Part shown: positions 62,131 to 64,000 of the stretch, piece by piece
How the letters are laid out: each line of letters opens with the position of its first letter
How positions within the stretch are numbered: the first letter of the stretch is position 1
Origin: Certhia americana
Lineage: Eukaryota > Chordata > Aves > Passeriformes > Certhiidae
Direction: 5' to 3'
DNA length: 64,000 nucleotides
NCBI GenBank assembly: GCA_018697195.1
Contig: CM031866.1
Coordinates: 7,928,198-7,992,197, forward strand
Program-made: the position numbers and the translations under genes
Notes under the pieces: generated by a model
Seen by the model: the letters and a program-made list of their open reading frames with translations, nothing else
Database searches by the model: none
What the model was told of the DNA's origin: nothing

Positions 62131-63893
62131 CCTTAATGTGAAACAATCAAACATTTAAAATATGCAGGGACACACACACAATTTGTATGTATAAACATAC
62201 ATTATTTAGATCAGCTGAATTCTCAAGAGCTGCAAATAGTCCATGAATTATTCTGTAATTTATCCTTCCCCCATCTGAGAATATGCTTCCACCAAAAGAT
62301 TTTTCTTTTTCAATTAAAATTCATTGTGTTAGCGTCCCAACCAGGCAGCCAAAAGAACATAGAGGGACCGCCAGGTATGACCCATGGGCTTTGCTTGTCA
62401 GTCTGCTCCCAGACATCATTTGCTCCATCAGTCCCTCAAGGCACAAGCAGAAAGCAGGCTCTGAGCCAGCTGAGCATTTCTGTTCACACACACCTCCCAG
62501 CAGCACCTTTTCAGCAGGCACCTCAAACACAGCTGCAGAGTGAGACCAGCAGGAACCTCCTGTGCACGCCCCATTGTCCTGATCCAAAATCAAGGAGTAA
62601 CTGGGATTGACTTCTCCTCACTGCTGTGAGACTTGGGGACAACAAATGGCTTTCACTTCTCTATATTTGCATGTTAAGCCACCACTCAGAACTGATTTTA
62701 AATGTAAAGTTCCTTTTGCACATAAACAACCAACTTTCCTTAGCCCTGTCAGTCACACAGTAATGGTTTCCTTCTGTAGCATGGCTGCCCAGGACTGGAT
62801 CCTGCACAACACCAGGGGCACAGCTTGGGAAGCCACAAGCATTGGTATTTATTCTGGAGGTTGTGGGTCTTCTGCTCATTTCCCTTTTGCTCTTAACCAA
62901 GAGTTTCTCTTAATAATTATTTTTTAAAATAATTAGTTTTTCCTCTTATCTGTGATGTAAAAAAAACTTGTGAAGGTACTAAAAAAAATTATAGAGGAGG
63001 AAAAATATTTTTCTATTAAAAAGTTAATGATTTGTGTATCCTAAAAAAAAACCCAAGCCCAAACCTATGAAAACTCATCCAATTATAGCTGCAAAAGAAG
63101 ATGAAAGAAGAAATATCAAGCCAGGCTGGTCCAGGTCCAATATCCTGCTTTTTGCACTAACACCTGTTGAATCCAACTGCTTAGATGAAAATTCTTCAAA
63201 AAATTAAATGCCTCTGACTTGCTGAGCCATGTTTCACTTTCCTGTCCTTGAAATCCCCAAGGAGTTGAGGAGTTGTCTAGGGAAAAAAGGGGGGGGGGAA
63301 AGAGCAACAGCAGACTTAGTGTTATTTTTAAATATAACAAAAAAATCTCCAAGTAGAAATCTGGAAATATTCAAAGCTTCCCAGATCTTTGTACAACATT
63401 TTAAAACCCAAATGGAAAAACAAAATAAAAAGGAGTGGTAGAAGCTCATTTTAAAGTTTCCTTAACAGGTCGCCTTCAAGATGAAGTTACAAATTTCCTC
63501 CTGATAACATGGTCTGAAAACACGTTACTGTGATATTGATGGTTTCTTTTCAAACCAGCAGTGCCAGAAATTAAATTAGGGCTATTCTTCTCCAAAATAC
63601 TGTTGAAGCACCCAGTCCAAAGTCTTGCTTTCTTGTAAAAATTTATGAACAAAATAAAAACAACTATCCCAAGTACAAGAGGCTCTATGTCTTGGAATAA
63701 AATACAGCTATTGCCCTTAGTCCTGCAGAGACCCTTCCTATCAGCACACATCAAGTGGTATCACAGTCCCCTGCATGGCATTTTTGGCTACTACTTCTTG
63801 TAAGTACCTTGATGCATTTTGTGTAGCAGGAGCCCCATGAAGATACATTAAAAGAGCAATTTGAAGGGTTCACACAGAAATATTGTTCTTAGC
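62131..63893. other. Non-coding DNA, no gene seen
   Basis: Chance frames only, with a ten-base G run at 63289-63298 and several short A runs near 62960-63050. No RNA gene or transposon was recognised. Confidence 0.6.
63289..63298 (+). repeat. Poly(G) tract, 10 bases
   Basis: Ten consecutive G follow six A. It is a homopolymer prone to assembly length error. Confidence 0.8.
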
Positions 63894-63946
63894 TTTATTT
63901 ATTTATTTGTATTTATTTATATTTATATTATTATTTATTTATTTAA
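63894..63946 (+). repeat. TTTA-type microsatellite / AU-rich stretch
   Basis: About 53 bases are made of tttattta-type units with small interruptions. On the + strand it contains many ATTTA pentamers, the core of AU-rich mRNA-decay elements, but no transcript is visible, so an imperfect tetranucleotide microsatellite is the simpler reading. Confidence 0.8.
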
Positions 63947-64000
63947 AGCCTCTTGAGGATTTGGTTAGAATTTCAGGTTCATTTAAAGAAAGAAATTCAG

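Noticed and set aside
1..64000. CRISPR arrays, operons, plasmid or phage genes
   Set aside because: No regularly spaced repeats, ribosome-binding-site-led gene runs or long coding frames exist. The DNA is of vertebrate type.

Overview
The window looks like non-coding nuclear DNA from a bird. No protein-coding gene, tRNA, rRNA, CRISPR array or prokaryotic operon can be supported. The bird assignment rests on degraded CR1 LINE 3' ends (best at 39036-39110, with tandem octamers typical of the CR1 tail, and at 2869-2922) and on two pieces of an avian-type endogenous retroviral LTR at 51128-51345 and 51541-51701. Supporting signs are an A+T-rich background (roughly 60% by eye), scarce CpG, very low interspersed-repeat density, and old fossils of the kind found across amniotes (MIR/CORE-SINE-like, hAT-like, and short palindromic MITE-like copies).

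Coding potential: the longest stop-free frames (120-181 codons) mostly begin at GTG or TTG, run in conflicting frames and strands, and show no recognisable domain. The longest frame with a real ATG is 140 codons (55622-56044); it crosses a 14-base A tract that gives a lysine run, and it resembles nothing I know. The window is best read as a gene desert or the inside of a very large intron. Exons too short to recognise by eye cannot be excluded.

Layout: 1-20 kb is mostly featureless A+T-rich DNA with a degraded CR1 tail (2.9 kb), a compact A+T-rich segment with homeodomain-type motifs (4.5-4.9 kb), a small hairpin (8.6 kb), short tandem duplications (15.2 and 17.4 kb) and a possible SINE fossil (15.5 kb). 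At 20-35 kb there is a candidate conserved element (20.2-20.4 kb), homopolymer and purine/pyrimidine tracts, and a MIR-like fossil (34.2-34.45 kb). At 35-48 kb lies the densest run of candidate regulatory segments (35.6, 38.4, 42.5-43.0, 45.9-46.8 and 47.4-47.9 kb), interrupted by a CR1 tail (39.0 kb), a possible hAT fossil (45.0 kb) and a 13-bp hairpin (44.7 kb). At 48-64 kb are the two opposed LTR pieces (51.1-51.7 kb), two short palindromic-repeat fossils (53.5 and 54.0 kb), homopolymers, hairpins, a final candidate conserved element (61.8-62.1 kb) and a TTTA-type microsatellite at the right edge.

No genes work together here. If the window has a function it is most likely cis-regulatory. 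The candidate elements were chosen by eye (preserved CpGs in a CpG-poor background, clustered TAAT, POU-like and TGTCA motifs, no repeats), so all need alignment to other bird genomes. I found no convincing new biological system.
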